Source: Caulobacteraceae bacterium (GTDB taxonomy: Bacteria; Pseudomonadota; Alphaproteobacteria; Caulobacterales; Caulobacteraceae). From it: a stretch of 64,000 bases of DNA. Within the stretch, counting starts at the first letter, position 1. The number at the start of each line of letters is the position of its first letter. Below, one piece after another: positions 1 to 9,349 of this stretch. Below the pieces are notes generated by a model. It did not search any database and was not told where the DNA came from. It worked only from the letters and a program-made list of their open reading frames with translations. The stretch spans positions 62,001 to 126,000 of the forward strand of contig CANJLQ010000002.1 in assembly GCA_947475735.1 (NCBI GenBank), written 5' to 3'. Both the position numbers and the translations under genes were made by a program.

Positions 1-2
1 TC

Positions 3-437
3 AAGAGCCTGTTCGAGGCCCTGTTCGACGGGGGTCAGGCGGAGCTGAAGCTGGTGGAGTCCGACGATCCGCTGGAGGCGGGGCTGGAGATCTACGCCTG
101 TCCGCCGGGCAAGCGGCTGTCGGTCATGAGCCTGATGTCGGGCGGCGAGCAGGCACTGACGGCGGCGGCCCTGATCTTCGCGGTGTTCCTGGCCAATCCG
201 GCGCCCGTCTGCGTGCTGGACGAGGTCGATGCCCCGCTGGACGACGCCAACGTGGATCGCTTCTGCCGCATGCTGAACGAGATGCGCAACCGCACCGACA
301 CCCGCTTCATCGTCATCACCCACAACCCGGTGACCATGAGCCGGATGGACCGGCTGTACGGCGTGACCATGCCCGAGCGGGGCGTGAGCCAGCTGGTCAG
401 CGTGGACCTGAAGCAGGCGGAGAAGTTGGTGGCGTGA
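3..437 (+). CDS. smc: Chromosome segregation protein SMC, C-terminal fragment
   Basis: The reading frame is open from the window edge, so only the last 144 or so residues are present. The ABC-type head is clear: a signature motif [13 protein letters not shown], a Walker B and D-loop [13 protein letters not shown], and an H-loop [11 protein letters not shown] dimers use two such heads, joined by long coiled coils and a hinge that lie upstream of the window, to organise and segregate the chromosome. The gene ends at 437 and its last 41 bases overlap the 3' end of the convergent MscS-type gene. AddAB/RecN-type ATPases share the fold, but the signature-to-Walker B arrangement and the [14 protein letters not shown] tail fit SMC. 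Confidence 0.93.
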   Translation, partial: KSLFEALFDGGQAELKLVESDDPLEAGLEIYACPPGKRLSVMSLMSGGEQALTAAALIFAVFLANPAPVCVLDEVDAPLDDANVDRFCRMLNEMRNRTDTRFIVITHNPVTMSRMDRLYGVTMPERGVSQLVSVDLKQAEKLVA

Positions 438-1536
438 ACGCGGCGGCGTTCCCCTCTACCGCGAAGCGATCCCTCGGCAGGGCCTCGGGGCACTGGTCGC
501 GCATGAAGGCCAGCATCTTCTCGCGGATCTCGCAGCGCAGGTCGAAGGCGGTCGGGGCGTTCCGGGCGCTGGCCAGGCAGCGAACCTGGGCGACGCGGTC
601 CGTGATCTCGGTGACCTGCAGGTTGACCACGTCGCCGTCCCACAGAGGGCTCGCGCGGCAGATGCGTTCCAGCTCGGCCCGCAACCGGTCCATCGGGGCC
701 TCGTAATCGACATAGAGGAAGGCGGTCCCGATCAGACGCGAGGTTTCTCGGGTCCAGTTCTGGAAGGGCTGTTCGATGAAGTAGCTGAGCGGCAGGATCA
801 GTCGCCGCCAGTCCCAGAGGCGCACGACGACATAGGTCGAGGTGATCTCCTCGATCTGGCCCCACTCGTTCTCGACGATGACGGCGTCGTCGATGCGGAT
901 GGGTTGGGCGGTGGCGATCTGGATGCCGGCGATCAAGTTCTTGAGGAAGGGCTGGAGCGCCAGGCCGGCGATGATGCCGACCACGCCCGCCGAGGCCAGC
1001 AGCGACACCCCCCATTGACGCACCGCACCGATAGTCATCATCGCCAAGGCCACGGTGATCAGGCCGATGATGATCACAGCCGCGCGTTGCAGGATGCGGG
1101 TCTGGGTGACGTGCTTGCGCGCCGCGAGGTTGTCTTCGGCCTCGAGATTGAACTTCCTGAGATAGACCACGGCCCACATTTCGACCGCCCCCATGACGAT
1201 CCAGCCCAGCACCAGGATGGTCGCGAACAGGATGACTGCGCGGACGGCCTGGGACGGCTCCGGGTCGAGCGGAGAGACGGTGACAGAGACGCCGACCGCC
1301 AGGAGGATGATCAGAATGCGCAGCTTGGCGCGCGCCCGCTCGACCACGCCGCGCCAGAACAGGTCGCGGGACTTCACCACCCGGCGGAGGATGGCGAAGA
1401 CCAGCACATGGACCAGCCAGCCGGCCCCCACGAAGGCGGCCATCACCAGGGCCACGACGGCCCATTCCGGCAGCCAGTCGAAGCGGTGCCACAGCGCCAT
1501 GACCTGGCGCGTCAGGTTGGAGATTTCAGGGGGCAT
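397..1536 (-). CDS. Mechanosensitive ion channel, MscS family
   Basis: A 379-residue inner-membrane protein. Four to five hydrophobic segments occupy the first 220 residues, followed by the MscS beta domain ([17 protein letters not shown], then [20 protein letters not shown]) and a C-terminal alpha/beta cage. The motif order N-helices, pore helix, beta domain is typical of small MscS channels that release solutes on hypo-osmotic shock. The ATG at 1536 is preferred to an upstream TTG at 1563. It starts 42 bases after the murG stop on the same strand, so it may be read through from the dcw cluster. In most relatives this slot holds murC. Confidence 0.88.
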   Translation of the reverse strand: MPPEISNLTRQVMALWHRFDWLPEWAVVALVMAAFVGAGWLVHVLVFAILRRVVKSRDLFWRGVVERARAKLRILIILLAVGVSVTVSPLDPEPSQAVRAVILFATILVLGWIVMGAVEMWAVVYLRKFNLEAEDNLAARKHVTQTRILQRAAVIIIGLITVALAMMTIGAVRQWGVSLLASAGVVGIIAGLALQPFLKNLIAGIQIATAQPIRIDDAVIVENEWGQIEEITSTYVVVRLWDWRRLILPLSYFIEQPFQNWTRETSRLIGTAFLYVDYEAPMDRLRAELERICRASPLWDGDVVNLQVTEITDRVAQVRCLASARNAPTAFDLRCEIREKMLAFMRDQCPEALPRDRFAVEGNAAAFTPPTSPPASGPR

Positions 1537-1577
1537 CCCAAGCTGAACGCCTCGCAATGGCAAAGGTTCGACGGAGA

Positions 1578-2660
1578 CTACGCCGCTGTCGCCTCGGTCA
1601 GGTCCGCCAGGCGCTGGGCCGCGTCGGGGATGGCGACCGAGCGGGCGGCGGCGCTCATGGCCGCGAGGCGCGCCGGATCGGACAGGATGGCGGCGACAGA
1701 GGCGGTCAGGGCGTCCACCGTGACCGCGTCCTCCAGGATCATTTCCGCGGCCGAGACGTCGGTCAGCAGCTTGGCGTTCAGGCGCTGGTGGTCGTCAGTG
1801 GCGATCTTCAGCGGGATCAGGATCGACGGCATGGCGGCGACGGCGAGTTCTGCGCAGGTCGAGGCGCCGGCTCGGCCGATGACGAGATGGGCTTCCGACA
1901 GGCGGCCGGCCATGTCGCGGAAGAAGGGGGCGACGTCGGCCTCTATGCCGGCGTCGAGATATATCTGGCGAGCGGCCTCCAGCGTCTCCGGGCGGGACTG
2001 CTGCTGGACCTTGAACCGGGCGCGGATCGCCTCGGGCAGGGCGGCCAGGGCCCGCGGCGTCGTCTCGGACAGGATGCGCGCGCCCTGGCTGCCGCCGGTG
2101 ACGAGGACGCGGATCGGGCCGTCGTGCGGGGCGGCATAGGTGCGGTCGTAGAGGGCGCGGATGTCGGCGCGGACGGGAGCGCCGACGATCTGGGCGCGGG
2201 CCTTCACGGCGGGCGAGGCGCGCTCCAGCGTCGGAAAGGACGAGGCCACGGCGCGGACGTGGGGGGCCAGGGCGCGGTTGGTGCGGCCCAGGACGGCGTT
2301 CTGTTCGTGGATCAGCGTCGGGCGCTTCTGCAGGATGGCCGCCACCAGGGCGGGTGCCGACGGATAGCCGCCGAAGCCCACGACGACCTGGGCATCCAGA
2401 CGCTTGAACGCCGCCTGCGCCTGACCCACGCCGCGCACGATGGCGAGGCCGGCCCTGGCCAGACCCAGTGGGCCGGAGCCGGTGGCGGCGTCCAGCGCCA
2501 GACGCTCCTCGGCGGGAAAGGCCTGGGCATACTGCTCGCCGCGCCGGTCGGTGGCCAGGACGACGCGCCAGCCGCGCGCGATCATCTCGCGGGCCAGGGC
2601 CTCGGCCGGAAACATGTGGCCCCCGGTGCCTCCGGCGGCGACGACGCAGACTTTGGTCAT
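1578..2660 (-). CDS. murG: UDP-N-acetylglucosamine--N-acetylmuramyl-(pentapeptide) pyrophosphoryl-undecaprenol N-acetylglucosamine transferase
   Basis: A 360-residue GT28-family glycosyltransferase that adds GlcNAc to lipid I to make lipid II on the cytoplasmic face of the membrane. The N-terminal glycine loop GGTGGH is at residues 10-15. The second glycine-rich loop VTGGSQGARILSE lies near residue 188, and the donor-binding IGRAGASTCAELAV lies in the C-terminal half (RAGAS here where RSGAS is common). It is the last recognisable dcw gene on this strand. A 67-base spacer carrying a perfect 11-bp hairpin separates it from ftsW, whereas most other genes of the cluster overlap or nearly touch. 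Confidence 0.97.
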   Translation of the reverse strand: MTKVCVVAAGGTGGHMFPAEALAREMIARGWRVVLATDRRGEQYAQAFPAEERLALDAATGSGPLGLARAGLAIVRGVGQAQAAFKRLDAQVVVGFGGYPSAPALVAAILQKRPTLIHEQNAVLGRTNRALAPHVRAVASSFPTLERASPAVKARAQIVGAPVRADIRALYDRTYAAPHDGPIRVLVTGGSQGARILSETTPRALAALPEAIRARFKVQQQSRPETLEAARQIYLDAGIEADVAPFFRDMAGRLSEAHLVIGRAGASTCAELAVAAMPSILIPLKIATDDHQRLNAKLLTDVSAAEMILEDAVTVDALTASVAAILSDPARLAAMSAAARSVAIPDAAQRLADLTEATAA

Positions 2661-2697
2661 GGGAGGGGGATAGCGGAGGTGAAGCGGCGACGAAACC

Positions 2698-2723
2698 TCT
2701 CCCTCCCCTCATGGGGAGGGAGA
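2698..2723. repeat. Perfect hairpin between ftsW and murG
   Basis: TCTCCCTCCCC at 2698-2708 pairs exactly with GGGGAGGGAGA at 2713-2723 across a TCAT loop. The stem composition is like that of the CCTCCCCC/GGGGGAGG hairpins at 45505 and 45972, so it may belong to a related dispersed repeat family. There is no T tract, so it is not a textbook terminator. In the ftsW-murG transcript it would form a strong stem and could modulate mRNA stability or murG expression. Confidence 0.7.
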
Positions 2724-2727
2724 AGCG

Positions 2728-3918
2728 CTACGGCATCAGCATGCGACGCGGCCGGGCCAGGCTGGCCCCCGGTTCGTAGGCGCCGGGACGCCGCCGGGTC
2801 AGGGCCAGGGCGAACCCCATGGTCACGCCCATGGCCAGCATGGACGAGCCGCCGTAGCTGATGAAAGGCAGGGTCATGCCCTTCGTCGGGATCAGGTTCA
2901 GGTTCACCGCGATGTTGATCGAGGCCTGCAGCCCGATCAGCATGAACAGGCCCGCCGCCGCCGTCTGTTCGAACGGGTCGTTCAGCAGCCGCGCCTTTCG
3001 CATGCCGCGCACGACGATGAAGGCATAGAGGCCGATCATGATGAGGCTGAGGACGAGGCCGAACTCCTCGGCGGCGACGGAGTAGATGAAGTCGGTGTGC
3101 AGGTCGGGGACAGAGCGTTTCATCACGCCCTCGCCGATGCCGCGTCCGAACAGGCCGCCCGCCCCGATGGCCTCGGACGCGCGGTCGATCTGGTGGGTGT
3201 CCTCGGCGCCGGGCGAGACGAACTTGGCGACGCGGGACTGGACGTGGGGGAACAGCAAGTAAAGCGCCGTCATGCCCGCGATGAAGGCCGCGCCCAGGAA
3301 CCCGACCCAGCGCAGCGGCACACCGGCCATGAAGAAGACGGCCATGAAGGTGGTGGTGATCAGCAGGGTCTGGCCGATGTCCGGCTGGATCAGCAGCAGG
3401 GCCACGACCATCAGATAGGTGGCGAAGGCGATGGAGACGCCGGGCACCCCCTGCCCCTTCTGGCCCTCGGCGAACATCCAGGCGGCGAAGACGATCAAGC
3501 TGGGCTTTGCGAACTCACTGGGCTGCAGGCTGAAGGGGCCCAGGTTCACCCAGCGGGCCGCCCCTTTCACCGTGTCGCCGATGAACGGCAGCAAGGCCAT
3601 GACGAAGATGGCCCCAAGGAGGGCCAGGACCGCGATCCGGCGCACGCCGCGCGGCGACAGAAGGGACATCACCAGCATCGCGGTCAGGCCACCACTGGCC
3701 CAGACGATCATGCGCCAGGAATAGTGGAAGGGATCGGTGATCGACTCGTCGGCCAGGATGGCGGCGGGCGAAGAGGCGAAGCTGAGCGCGACGCCAAGAC
3801 CCATCAGCGCCAGGGCCGCGCCCAGCAGCGCGCGGTCGACCGTCCAGAACCATTTGGCGATGGGGCTGGGGTCGTTGCGGCTGAACGGCGGGATGTAGGA
3901 GGTGGTGGCCTCGGTCAT
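2728..3918 (-). CDS. ftsW: Lipid II polymerase / cell division protein FtsW (SEDS family)
   Basis: A 396-residue polytopic membrane protein with about ten hydrophobic segments. SEDS hallmarks are visible: ARWVNLGPFSLQPSEFAKP around residues 120-140, DFIYSVAAEEFGL with the catalytic-region acidic residues around 275, and GMTLPFISYGGSSM near residue 350. FtsW polymerises glycan strands at the septum together with FtsI. The ATG lies 6 bases after the murD stop, indicating co-transcription. RodA has the same fold, but the location between murD and murG identifies FtsW. Confidence 0.96.
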   Translation of the reverse strand: MTEATTSYIPPFSRNDPSPIAKWFWTVDRALLGAALALMGLGVALSFASSPAAILADESITDPFHYSWRMIVWASGGLTAMLVMSLLSPRGVRRIAVLALLGAIFVMALLPFIGDTVKGAARWVNLGPFSLQPSEFAKPSLIVFAAWMFAEGQKGQGVPGVSIAFATYLMVVALLLIQPDIGQTLLITTTFMAVFFMAGVPLRWVGFLGAAFIAGMTALYLLFPHVQSRVAKFVSPGAEDTHQIDRASEAIGAGGLFGRGIGEGVMKRSVPDLHTDFIYSVAAEEFGLVLSLIMIGLYAFIVVRGMRKARLLNDPFEQTAAAGLFMLIGLQASINIAVNLNLIPTKGMTLPFISYGGSSMLAMGVTMGFALALTRRRPGAYEPGASLARPRRMLMP

Positions 3919-3924
3919 GGTTTC

Positions 3925-5370
3925 TCAACCCTGAACGAAAGGCGTAGCCCCAAGGTTAAGAACGGCGGCGCGAAACGCCTCTCCGCGCACCTCGAAATCG
4001 GGAAACTGGTCGAAGCTGGCGCAGGCGGGGCTGAGGAGGACGACCTGATCGCCGCCGGCGGCTCGCGCATCGGCGGCGGCCAGGGCTACGGCGGTGGCCA
4101 TGTCGCCGGCGATGACATGGGGGGTATCACCGAGGGTGGCGGCGAAATCGGAGGCGGCCTCTCCGATCAGATAGGCCTGGGCGATGCGGGGAAAGAGGTC
4201 ACGCAGGTCTTCGATGCCCCCGTCCTTGGCGCGGCCGCCGGCGATCCAGAAGCTGGTTGGATAGGACATCAGGGCCTGGCGGGCGGCGTCGGCGTTGGTG
4301 GCCTTGGAATCGTTGACGAACCGGACCGGGCCGAGGTGCGCAACGTTCTCCATGCGGTGGGCGAGGCCGGGGAAGCTCATCAGACCCCTCACGGCGGCGT
4401 CATGCGCGACACCCAGCGCCCGGGCAGCGGCGTAGGCGAAGCCGGCGTTCTGGGCGTTGTGGCGGCCGGGTAGAGAGCGCGCAGCGGTTAGGTCGGCAAT
4501 CGGCACGGCACCCTCATCCGAGAGAACGGGGCCGAGCTCCGCTAGAGTCCACCGCATAGCGACCAACTCCTCGCCGGTGGGGACGAAACTAGCGTCGGTC
4601 GATATGGCTTCAACGGAAGGGAACGGCCTACCAGCGGTGGCTGCACGCGCTCCCAAGATGTGAGCTGTTTCCAGACCAGCCTTGTCATCAACACCAATCA
4701 GCGCGACCGCCTTAGGTGGAAGGGTCTGAAAGAGGCGTCGCTTGGCCGCCACATAGCCCTCCATCCCGCCGTGGCGGTCCAGGTGGTCGGGGCTGATGTT
4801 GGTCAGGATGGCGACGTCGGGGGCGAAGCTCGTCGTCAGGTCCAGCTGATAGCTGGAGACCTCGATGACATAGACGGCGTCGGGCGTCGGAGCCGGCAGG
4901 GCCAGGACGCCGATGCCGATGTTGCCGCCGATGTGGACGGTCAGGCCGGCCTGTTTCAGCACCCAGCCGATCAGGGCGGTCGTGGTCGACTTGCCGTTGG
5001 TGCCGGTGATTGCGACGACCTTGGGACGCTGCTCGGCAGGCAGGGCGGCGAGCGCGCGAGCGAACAGTTCGATGTCGCCGATGACGGGGACGTCGGCAGC
5101 CTTCGCCTTGTCCACGGTCCAGTGGGGCTTGGGATGGGTCAGGGGCGCGCCGGGCGACAGGACCAGGGCGGCGAACCCGGTCCAGTCGGCGGTGGTCAGG
5201 TCCTCGACGGCGAAGCCCTCGGCTTCCGCCTGCATGCGGGAGGAGACGCTGTCGTCCCACAGGATCGGGTGCCCACCCCCGGCTTTGAGCGCCCGGGCGG
5301 CGGTCAGGCCGGACCGACCCAGTCCGAAGACGGCGACGCGACGACCCTCAAAGCCGGGGACGGGGATCAT
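3925..5370 (-). CDS. murD: UDP-N-acetylmuramoyl-L-alanine--D-glutamate ligase
   Basis: A 481-residue Mur ligase that adds D-Glu to UDP-MurNAc-L-Ala in the cytoplasm. Visible are the N-terminal Rossmann part (VAVFGLGRSG at 13-22), the ATP-binding ITGTNGKSTTT at 121-131, the NISPDHLDRH segment at 191-200 and the C-terminal FVNDSKATNADA. At 481 residues it is slightly longer than the usual 440-460. Codons for residues about 213-302 (4465-4734) use many A/T-ending and rare codons (ATA, CTA, AGG, GGA), unlike the rest of the gene. This hints at intragenic recombination, although the frame is intact. It lies 4 bases downstream of mraY. Confidence 0.96.
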   Translation of the reverse strand: MIPVPGFEGRRVAVFGLGRSGLTAARALKAGGGHPILWDDSVSSRMQAEAEGFAVEDLTTADWTGFAALVLSPGAPLTHPKPHWTVDKAKAADVPVIGDIELFARALAALPAEQRPKVVAITGTNGKSTTTALIGWVLKQAGLTVHIGGNIGIGVLALPAPTPDAVYVIEVSSYQLDLTTSFAPDVAILTNISPDHLDRHGGMEGYVAAKRRLFQTLPPKAVALIGVDDKAGLETAHILGARAATAGRPFPSVEAISTDASFVPTGEELVAMRWTLAELGPVLSDEGAVPIADLTAARSLPGRHNAQNAGFAYAAARALGVAHDAAVRGLMSFPGLAHRMENVAHLGPVRFVNDSKATNADAARQALMSYPTSFWIAGGRAKDGGIEDLRDLFPRIAQAYLIGEAASDFAATLGDTPHVIAGDMATAVALAAADARAAGGDQVVLLSPACASFDQFPDFEVRGEAFRAAVLNLGATPFVQG

Positions 5371-5374
5371 ACCG

Positions 5375-6484
5375 CTAGCGCAGCTTCAACGTACTCAGCC
5401 CGATAAGGGCCAGCATCGCCGCGACGATCCAGAAGCGGATGACCACCGTCGATTCCGGCCAGCCCATCTTCTCGAAATGGTGGTGGATCGGAGCCATCAG
5501 GAAGATGCGCTTCTTGGTCGCCTTGAAGTAGGCGACCTGGATCATGACCGAGGCGGCCTCGATCACGAACAGGCCGCCGACGATGCCCAGGACCAGCTCG
5601 TGCTTGGTGGCGACGGCGATGGAGCCGAGCGCGCCGCCCAGCGCCAGCGAACCGGTATCCCCCATGAAGATCTTGGCCGGCGGAGCGTTGTACCACAGGA
5701 ACCCCGTGCCCCCGCCGATGATGGCTGCGCAGAAGATGGCCAGCTCGCCCGATCCCGGCACATGGTGGACGCCGAGGTAGTCCGAGAAGATGAAGTTGCC
5801 GACCAGATAGGCGATGATCCCGAAGGCGGCCGCGGACATCATCACCGGCACGATGGCCAGGCCGTCCAGCCCGTCGGTCAGGTTCACCGCGTTGGAGAAC
5901 CCCACGATCGTGAAGGCGGCGAAGGCGACGTAGAACCAGCCGACGTTGAGCAGCACATCCTTGAAGAAGGGGAAGGCGATCGACGTCTCCAGCCCCGGCG
6001 ACGTCGGCGATCGCGTCATCCACAGCACCACCAGAACGCCGGCGATGACCGACACCACGACCTGGGCGGCCAGCTTCTGCTTGGAGGTCAGACCGGCGGA
6101 GGTCTGTTTCGTCACCTTGGCGTAGTCGTCGATGAAGCCCAGCACGCCGAACGCCGCCGTCACGCCGGACACGATCCAGATGTAGGGGTTGGTCAGGTCG
6201 CCCCACAGGAAGACCGCGACGCCGATGCCCGCCAGGATCATCAGCCCGCCCATGGTGGGGGTGCCGACCTTGGACAGGTGGGAGACGGGGCCGTCGGCGC
6301 GGATAGGCTGACCCTTGCCCTGCTTGACCCGCATCCAGGAAATGAACCGGCTGCCCATCGCCACCGCGACGATCATGGCCGTGCCCATGGCCAGCGCCAC
6401 CCGCACCGTCTGATACTGGATCAGGTTCAGGAGGGGGTAATCCTGCGCCACGTCGGCGTAGTAGAGATAGAGCAGATAAAACAT
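5375..6484 (-). CDS. mraY: Phospho-N-acetylmuramoyl-pentapeptide-transferase
   Basis: A 369-residue polytopic enzyme that transfers phospho-MurNAc-pentapeptide to undecaprenyl phosphate, giving lipid I. Family motifs are all present: GFIDDYAKV near residue 120 (the catalytic Asp pair), [13 protein letters not shown] near 200, [13 protein letters not shown] near 280 and [14 protein letters not shown] (the HHH motif) near 330. The length is typical. Its ATG shares one base with the murF stop codon (TGATG), so translation is probably coupled. Confidence 0.98.
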   Translation of the reverse strand: MFYLLYLYYADVAQDYPLLNLIQYQTVRVALAMGTAMIVAVAMGSRFISWMRVKQGKGQPIRADGPVSHLSKVGTPTMGGLMILAGIGVAVFLWGDLTNPYIWIVSGVTAAFGVLGFIDDYAKVTKQTSAGLTSKQKLAAQVVVSVIAGVLVVLWMTRSPTSPGLETSIAFPFFKDVLLNVGWFYVAFAAFTIVGFSNAVNLTDGLDGLAIVPVMMSAAAFGIIAYLVGNFIFSDYLGVHHVPGSGELAIFCAAIIGGGTGFLWYNAPPAKIFMGDTGSLALGGALGSIAVATKHELVLGIVGGLFVIEAASVMIQVAYFKATKKRIFLMAPIHHHFEKMGWPESTVVIRFWIVAAMLALIGLSTLKLR

Positions 6485-7899
6485 CAGAGAGCCCCCGTAT
6501 CCTGCCGCTCTAGCCGCAGCAGCGCCGCGGCGACAAGCGACGCCTTGGAGCCGTTCGACCCCTTCACCATGACGATGTCGCCTGGGCCGACCAGGTCCTG
6601 AACGTGATCGGCGAGGTCAGCGGCCGTCGGTGCCCAGACGCCCCGGCGTTCGGGCGCGAGGGCGTCGTAGAGGTGGCGCATCTCCGGCCCTGCGGCATGG
6701 ACCACGTCGATGGCGGCGGCGTCGATGGGGACCGAAAGCCCGGCGTGCAGGGTCTGCGACTGGTCGCCCAGTTCCAGCATGTCGGTCAGGACGACGACGC
6801 GCCGCCCTCCCCGCTCGATCCGCTTGGCGCCGAGGCTGAGGAAGCCCGCCTTCATCGACAGAGGATTGGCGTTGTAGCTCTCGTCGATCAGGGTGAAGAC
6901 CCCGCCGGGGATGTGGACCGCGCGGGTCTCGCCCCGACCCTTCAGCGGTTCGAACTCGGCGAGCGCGGCCAGCGCGGTCTCGACCGGCACGTCCAGCGCG
7001 TCCAGCATCAGGATGACGGCCAGACTGTTCAGGCCCCAGTGGAAGCCGGACTGACGCAGCGGGAAGACGTGCGTCCGTCCCCAGACGTCGGCGGTCACGC
7101 GGGCACCCCCCTCGTGCGGGGTGAACTCGATCAGACGGGCGTCGTGGAAGGTCTCGGACCCGAAGGTGGCGACACGGGCCCCGACGTGGAGCGCCGCCTG
7201 ATGCAGGGTCTCGACCCACGGATTGTCGCCGTTGATGACCGCGAGACCACCGGGACCCAGGCCCTGGAAGATGGCCGCCTTTTCCCTCGCGACGCCGGCC
7301 TCGCCGTCGGCGAAGGCCTCGATGTGGACGGGGCCGACGGTGGTCACGCAGGCGGCGTGGGGCTGGACCATCCTCGACAGGGGGGCGATCTCGCCGGGCG
7401 CGTTCATGCCGATCTCGAAGACGGCGCGCTGGGTCGTCGCCGGCATGCGGGCCAGGGTCAGGGGCACGCCGATGTGATTGTTGTAGCTCTTAATCGAGGC
7501 GTGGGCGGGCCCGGCGAGGTCGAGACCCGCTTTGATGGCCTGGGTCACGCTGGTCTTGCCGACGCTGCCGGTGACGGCGCCGCGGCGAACCTGGGGGGCG
7601 CGGTCGCGGGCGGCGGCGCCCAGGGCCTCCAGCGCATGCAGGGTGTCGGGCACGACGATGCAGGGGCCGCCGTCGACGGGGCGTTCGACCAGGGCCCCGG
7701 CCGCGCCTGCCTGGAACGCTGAACCGGCGAAGTCATGACCGTCGCGCGCGCCCTTCAGGGCCAGGAACAGGTCGCCCGGCCCGATCTCGCGGCTGTTGTA
7801 GGTGACGCCGGTGACGTCGAAGACGCCGCCTTCGATCCGGCCGCCGGTGGCGAGGGCGATCTCCTGCGCCGTCCACAGCGGCGGATGGGTGTCAGGCAT
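6484..7899 (-). CDS. murF: UDP-N-acetylmuramoyl-tripeptide--D-alanyl-D-alanine ligase
   Basis: A 471-residue Mur ligase that adds D-Ala-D-Ala to the UDP-MurNAc-tripeptide. The P-loop [11 protein letters not shown], the IGMNAPGEI segment and [16 protein letters not shown] fit MurF. The frame is open further upstream, but the ATG at 7899 ([15 protein letters not shown]) is preferred: it overlaps the murE stop by 8 bases, and the Mur-ligase N-domain begins immediately after it. It is co-transcribed within the dcw cluster. Confidence 0.96.
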   Translation of the reverse strand: MPDTHPPLWTAQEIALATGGRIEGGVFDVTGVTYNSREIGPGDLFLALKGARDGHDFAGSAFQAGAAGALVERPVDGGPCIVVPDTLHALEALGAAARDRAPQVRRGAVTGSVGKTSVTQAIKAGLDLAGPAHASIKSYNNHIGVPLTLARMPATTQRAVFEIGMNAPGEIAPLSRMVQPHAACVTTVGPVHIEAFADGEAGVAREKAAIFQGLGPGGLAVINGDNPWVETLHQAALHVGARVATFGSETFHDARLIEFTPHEGGARVTADVWGRTHVFPLRQSGFHWGLNSLAVILMLDALDVPVETALAALAEFEPLKGRGETRAVHIPGGVFTLIDESYNANPLSMKAGFLSLGAKRIERGGRRVVVLTDMLELGDQSQTLHAGLSVPIDAAAIDVVHAAGPEMRHLYDALAPERRGVWAPTAADLADHVQDLVGPGDIVMVKGSNGSKASLVAAALLRLERQDTGAL

Positions 7900-9349
7900 G
7901 GATGCGTAGAGCCTCGGCGACTTCGGTGGCGTCGTCGAAGGGCTGAGTCGTTCCCGCGACGATCTGGCCCTGTTCATGCCCTTTTCCGGCGACGACGACC
8001 ACATCTCCGTCCTTCATCATGCCGATGGCCTCGCGGATGGCGGCGCGGCGATCGCCGATCTCCAGCGCGAACGGGCAGCCGGTTCGGACCTGGGCGCGGA
8101 TCGCCTCGGGGTCTTCGGAGCGGGGATTGTCATCGGTGACGATGGCGATGTCGGCCAGCCGTGCGGCGATCTCGCCCATGATCGGCCGCTTGCCCTTGTC
8201 GCGGTCGCCGCCCGCGCCGAAGACGACGATCAGGCGGCCGGTAGCATGGGGGCGCAGCGCCTTCAGCACCGTCTCCAGACCGTCGGGGGTATGGGCGTAG
8301 TCGACATAGGCCTCGCCGCGCCCGGCGCCGCCCTCGATGCGCTGCAGGCGGCCGGCCGCGCCGGTGATGGTCTCGAGCGCCGCCAGAACCGCGACGGCGT
8401 CCTCGCCAGCCGCGATACACAGGCCGGCGGCGACCAGCGCGTTGGACGCCTGGAAGGCTCCGGCGAGCGGCAGGAGGACATCGCGACGATCGCCCCGAAC
8501 GTCCAGCACCAGCCGCTGACCCTCGGGCACCGCGCGGCGCTCGATCAGGGTCAGGTCCTGGCCCCGCTCACCGACGCCCAACACGCCCAGCCCGGACATG
8601 ATCGCGGCCGAGGCGAAGGTCGAATAGGCGTCGGAATCGGCGTTCAGCACGGCAGTGCGGCCACGCGGAAGCAGCGTCTCGAACAACCGCAGCTTGGCCT
8701 CGCGATAGGCGTCCATGTCGCCATGATAGTCGAGGTGATCCTGGGTCAGATTGGTGAAGCCGGCGGCTTTCAGCGTCACGCCGTCCAGGCGGCGCTGGTC
8801 GATTCCGTGGGACGACGCCTCCAGCGCCAGATGGGTCACGCCGCCTTCGGCCAGGGTGGCCAGCAGGCGGGCGGCGTCGGCGGCGTCGGGGCTGGTCAGC
8901 CCGGGGGGCGTCAGGGCCTCGGTCACGGCTCCGGACTGCGCCACGACGCCCAGGGTGCCCATGCTGGCGGACTTGAAGCCCAGAGCGGCCCAGATCTGGC
9001 GACAGAAGGCGGCGACCGAGGTCTTGCCGTTGGTGCCCGTCACCGCCACGCAGGTGGCGGGCTGGGCCCCATAGAAGCCGCGCGCGGCGAGCGCATAGGC
9101 CCGGCGTACGTCGCCGGAGCGCACCAGCAGCGGGGCGACCCCATCCGGCGTGTCCTGGGGCGCGAGCACGGCGGCGGCCCCCTGGGCCAGGGCCTGGGGG
9201 ATGAAGGCGCGACCGTCGGCGGCGGTGCCCGGCAGGGCGACGAACAGGTGGCCGGAGGCGACCTTGCGACTGTCGGCGGTCACCCCGGTGATCATCGGAT
9301 CGGCGGCGACGTCGCGCTTCAGCAGGTCGGACAGACGGACCGCGCTCAT
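7892..9349 (-). CDS. murE: UDP-N-acetylmuramoyl-L-alanyl-D-glutamate--2,6-diaminopimelate ligase
   Basis: A 485-residue Mur ligase. The ATP-binding GTNGKT is at residues 105-110. The DDNPRSEDP motif near residue 408 is the signature of enzymes that select meso-diaminopimelate rather than lysine, as expected for a Gram-negative wall. The start ATG overlaps the ftsI stop (ATGA). It catalyses the third amino-acid addition to the stem peptide, upstream of MurF. Confidence 0.97.
   Translation of the reverse strand: MSAVRLSDLLKRDVAADPMITGVTADSRKVASGHLFVALPGTAADGRAFIPQALAQGAAAVLAPQDTPDGVAPLLVRSGDVRRAYALAARGFYGAQPATCVAVTGTNGKTSVAAFCRQIWAALGFKSASMGTLGVVAQSGAVTEALTPPGLTSPDAADAARLLATLAEGGVTHLALEASSHGIDQRRLDGVTLKAAGFTNLTQDHLDYHGDMDAYREAKLRLFETLLPRGRTAVLNADSDAYSTFASAAIMSGLGVLGVGERGQDLTLIERRAVPEGQRLVLDVRGDRRDVLLPLAGAFQASNALVAAGLCIAAGEDAVAVLAALETITGAAGRLQRIEGGAGRGEAYVDYAHTPDGLETVLKALRPHATGRLIVVFGAGGDRDKGKRPIMGEIAARLADIAIVTDDNPRSEDPEAIRAQVRTGCPFALEIGDRRAAIREAIGMMKDGDVVVVAGKGHEQGQIVAGTTQPFDDATEVAEALRIHA

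Noticed and set aside
6604..7722. A 372-codon plus-strand frame across murF
   Set aside because: No start signal or motifs; it mirrors the high-GC third positions of murF.
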